A stretch of DNA of 64,000 nt. It comes from Tubiluchus corallicola. Lineage: Eukaryota > Priapulida > Priapulimorpha > Priapulimorphida > Tubiluchidae. A program made the position numbers and the translations under genes. Positions 63,001-64,000 of the stretch are shown here, in pieces (the stretch's first letter is position 1; each line of letters opens with the position of its first letter). The notes below the pieces were generated by a model. The model was given only the letters and a program-made list of their open reading frames with translations, had not been told where the DNA came from and made no database searches. The stretch spans positions 1,445,501-1,509,500 of the forward strand of contig JAQGDQ010000003.1 of NCBI GenBank assembly GCA_030141605.1, read 5' to 3'.

Positions 63001-64000
63001 AGTTAATAATAGTTACTAAGTGACTCTTTCGTTTGCTTTCAGTTTTCATAGATTCCGTTGCTTTGTTGTACTTAATAATACTCTGTTAGTAATAATCTAG
63101 CAATAATGCTCAGAATAACGCCCAGCAATCATAATATTTAATTAGCAAAGGCTCCATGAAGTTGTGTTTTTTGCCTATTTGTTATGTTAATGGTGGTTCA
63201 TACAGACAGGCTTGATAAGCCAGGTTCATGGGTAAGCTTCCCTTAAGTATTGTACTAAAGGCTTTTACCACTCCAATGGTTATAAAATGATGTAAACTTG
63301 CCAATCTTTGTGTCATATTATGAAGTTTACTTTCAGAGTGTCTTGATATCTGGGGTTGAGACGGTTTTGTTGTTCATTTAGGTATAATTGTAAACAAAGT
63401 TTATTTCATTCTAGCAAGCCGAAGCTGTAATATAGACAATGGCGAATGTGACCAACTCTGTGAAACTGATGTGAATGGTATTAAGTGTGCTTGTACTCCT
63501 GGCTATGCATTATATACATTTAATGGTACAGAGGGACATTATCTTCCGCCAGGCGAAACTGGGTTCAAGGATCAGGATCAGTATAGAATTGGACGTTCTT
63601 GTGTTCGTAAGCAATTTTTAAGTTGCTTGTTGGTATTTTTTGTTGCATGGAAAAGCTATTGGAAAAAAATGACAAAACTGGTCTGCTATTTAAAAATCAA
63701 TAAGCTGGTGTTGTCTGGACTGAGCCTACACAATTTCATTAAATAATGACAGAAAAACAACAAAAGAGGTTTGAGTTTTGTGGAGGAGGCCTCAGGCTAG
63801 TGTCATGAATACTTAAACATATTTTTGATTACTATGATCTAATAGGTGTAGCTTTTGTTGGATTTAATTCTGCAATAGCAATTATTATTTAGGACGTTCT
63901 TGTGGGACAGCTCTTATATCTCACTTGGACAATGGAGCCGTGCTTGGCATGTCATCGAATTACAGATTTGGTGACCGCATATTCTTCCAGTGTGATATAG
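42090..64000 (+). CDS. Extracellular mosaic protein: CTLD, LDLa, CUB x3, sushi x4, cbEGF, F5/8C, EGF, sushi (continues off right edge)
   Basis: At least 22 exons, about 1085 aa visible: 42090-42164, 44127-44263, 47276-47370, 48688-48894, 49215-49313, 50172-50305, 51109-51319, 52564-52709, 53445-53643, 54120-54289, 54444-54621, 56154-56333, 56941-57123, 57588-57773, 58493-58669, 59944-60054, 60929-61020, 61269-61331, 61485-61637, 62703-62862, 63415-63606, 63893-beyond. Exon 1 gives a signal peptide ([14 protein letters not shown]). A long-form C-type lectin follows (FWIGL, LQWSNG, six Cys); it has QPN at the sugar site but WSF instead of WND, so calcium binding may be impaired. Then LDLa ([13 protein letters not shown], six Cys with the first in the preceding exon). 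The three CUB domains each come from two exons joined by a phase-0 intron and each lacks the second Cys pair. Four sushi domains are one exon each, the fourth without the usual Trp. Calcium-binding EGF starts DLNEC. F5/8C ends [14 protein letters not shown]. Next are EGF with a long insert before its last Cys and a partial sushi. Role in recognition or adhesion is inferred; no transmembrane part is visible. Confidence 0.92.
46463..46680. repeat. Foldback element in the mosaic gene
   Basis: Arm 46463-46525 and arm 46618-46680 are near-perfect reverse complements over about 63 bp (about 4 mismatches), separated by about 92 bp. No clear target duplication or superfamily signature. Located in the intron between 44263 and 47276. 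Confidence 0.8.
46744..46985 (+). repeat. Pyrimidine-rich (CT/TTTC) tract
   Basis: Low-complexity polypyrimidine stretch of about 240 bp in an intron of the mosaic gene. It yields Leu/Ser/Phe-rich frames that are not genes. Confidence 0.9.
48000..48480. other. Compositionally distinct block of unknown nature
   Basis: About half G+C in a window that is about one-third G+C, rich in CpG and with no recognisable domain in any frame. It lies in the intron between exons ending 47370 and starting 48688. It could be an inserted element of unknown family. No terminal inverted repeat or tail was found. Confidence 0.4.
48622..48650 (+). repeat. (AATAGT)n short tandem repeat
   Basis: About four units of a GTAATA-type hexamer just before the exon at 48688. 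Confidence 0.85.
49430..49613. repeat. Foldback element with 57-bp arms
   Basis: Arms 49430-49486 (starting GTAGCCATTATGAAACTG) and 49557-49613 are reverse complements with about 6 mismatches. Similarity extends outward to ACCATGTTTA on the left and the reverse complement of TAAACACGGT on the right, so the original element may span about 49417-49648. Lies in an intron of the mosaic gene. Confidence 0.8.
53220..53370 (+). repeat. Degenerate AGTAGAATAGAAT-type minisatellite
   Basis: Interspersed GTAGAATAGAATAG and AGTAGTGTAAAGTAATAC units over about 150 bp upstream of the exon at 53445. Confidence 0.7.
54757..54820. repeat. Interstitial telomere-like repeat (CCCTAA)n, degenerate
   Basis: Reads CCCTAACCCTAACCCAGCCC then TAACCCTAATCCTAATTCTAA. 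The first two units are perfect CCCTAA (TTAGGG on the other strand), with decay to CCTAAT/TCTAAC rightwards. It lies in the intron between 54621 and 56154. Confidence 0.8.
55000..56150. other. Intron of the mosaic gene, no feature seen
   Basis: Between the third CUB and the first sushi exon. No coding blocks, repeats or transposon ends recognised apart from the telomere-like patch further left. Confidence 0.5.
62144..62168. repeat. Short perfect hairpin
   Basis: ATCACAGCACT, GCA loop, AGTGCTGTGAT: an 11-bp perfect stem in an intron of the mosaic gene, within the F5/8C-coding region. Confidence 0.8.

Overview
This is a eukaryotic, animal-type window: about two-thirds A+T, protein-coding genes broken into short exons by GT-AG introns, microsatellites, and remnants of several transposon classes. 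The gene content (a Na-K-Cl cotransporter of the SLC12 family, cytosolic-type sulfotransferases, an equilibrative nucleoside transporter and a very long extracellular mosaic protein) points to an invertebrate metazoan. I cannot fix the phylum from the sequence; a sponge, cnidarian or other invertebrate would all fit. All exon models below were read by hand from protein similarity, splice sites and phase, with no transcript evidence.

Layout. (1) 645-19133, + strand: the C-terminal part of an SLC12 cation-chloride cotransporter; its membrane half lies to the left of the window. One intron of 12.8 kb (4358-17191) contains two sulfotransferase genes on the opposite strand, A (4705-8035) and B (9526-15355), made by a tandem duplication that also copied the upstream flanks. 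Copy A looks intact but has a 151-bp tandem duplication that gives it two candidate last exons. Copy B lacks 7 bp in its penultimate exon, which shifts frame and removes the conserved RKGxxGDWK cofactor motif. (2) About 19134-27839: an intergenic stretch filled with decayed non-LTR retrotransposons on the minus strand, a non-autonomous hAT-type element with target-site duplication, and a possible promoter/leader exon. (3) 27840-35949, + strand: a complete 13-exon equilibrative nucleoside transporter (493 aa predicted), with a piggyBac-type MITE in one intron. (4) About 35950-42089: intergenic, with a decayed + strand non-LTR element at about 39430-40720. (5) 42090-64000, + strand, running off the right edge: a secreted or membrane-bound mosaic protein with the order signal peptide, C-type lectin, LDL-receptor class A, three CUB, four sushi, calcium-binding EGF, discoidin (F5/8C), EGF, sushi.

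The genes do not form a pathway. The cotransporter and nucleoside transporter are membrane transporters, the sulfotransferases use PAPS to sulfate acceptors, and the mosaic protein is suited to cell-surface or immune-type recognition. The most notable structure is the nested antisense sulfotransferase pair and its uneven decay, the mosaic protein's domain order, and a set of short inverted-repeat elements from at least three DNA transposon superfamilies plus several unclassified foldbacks.
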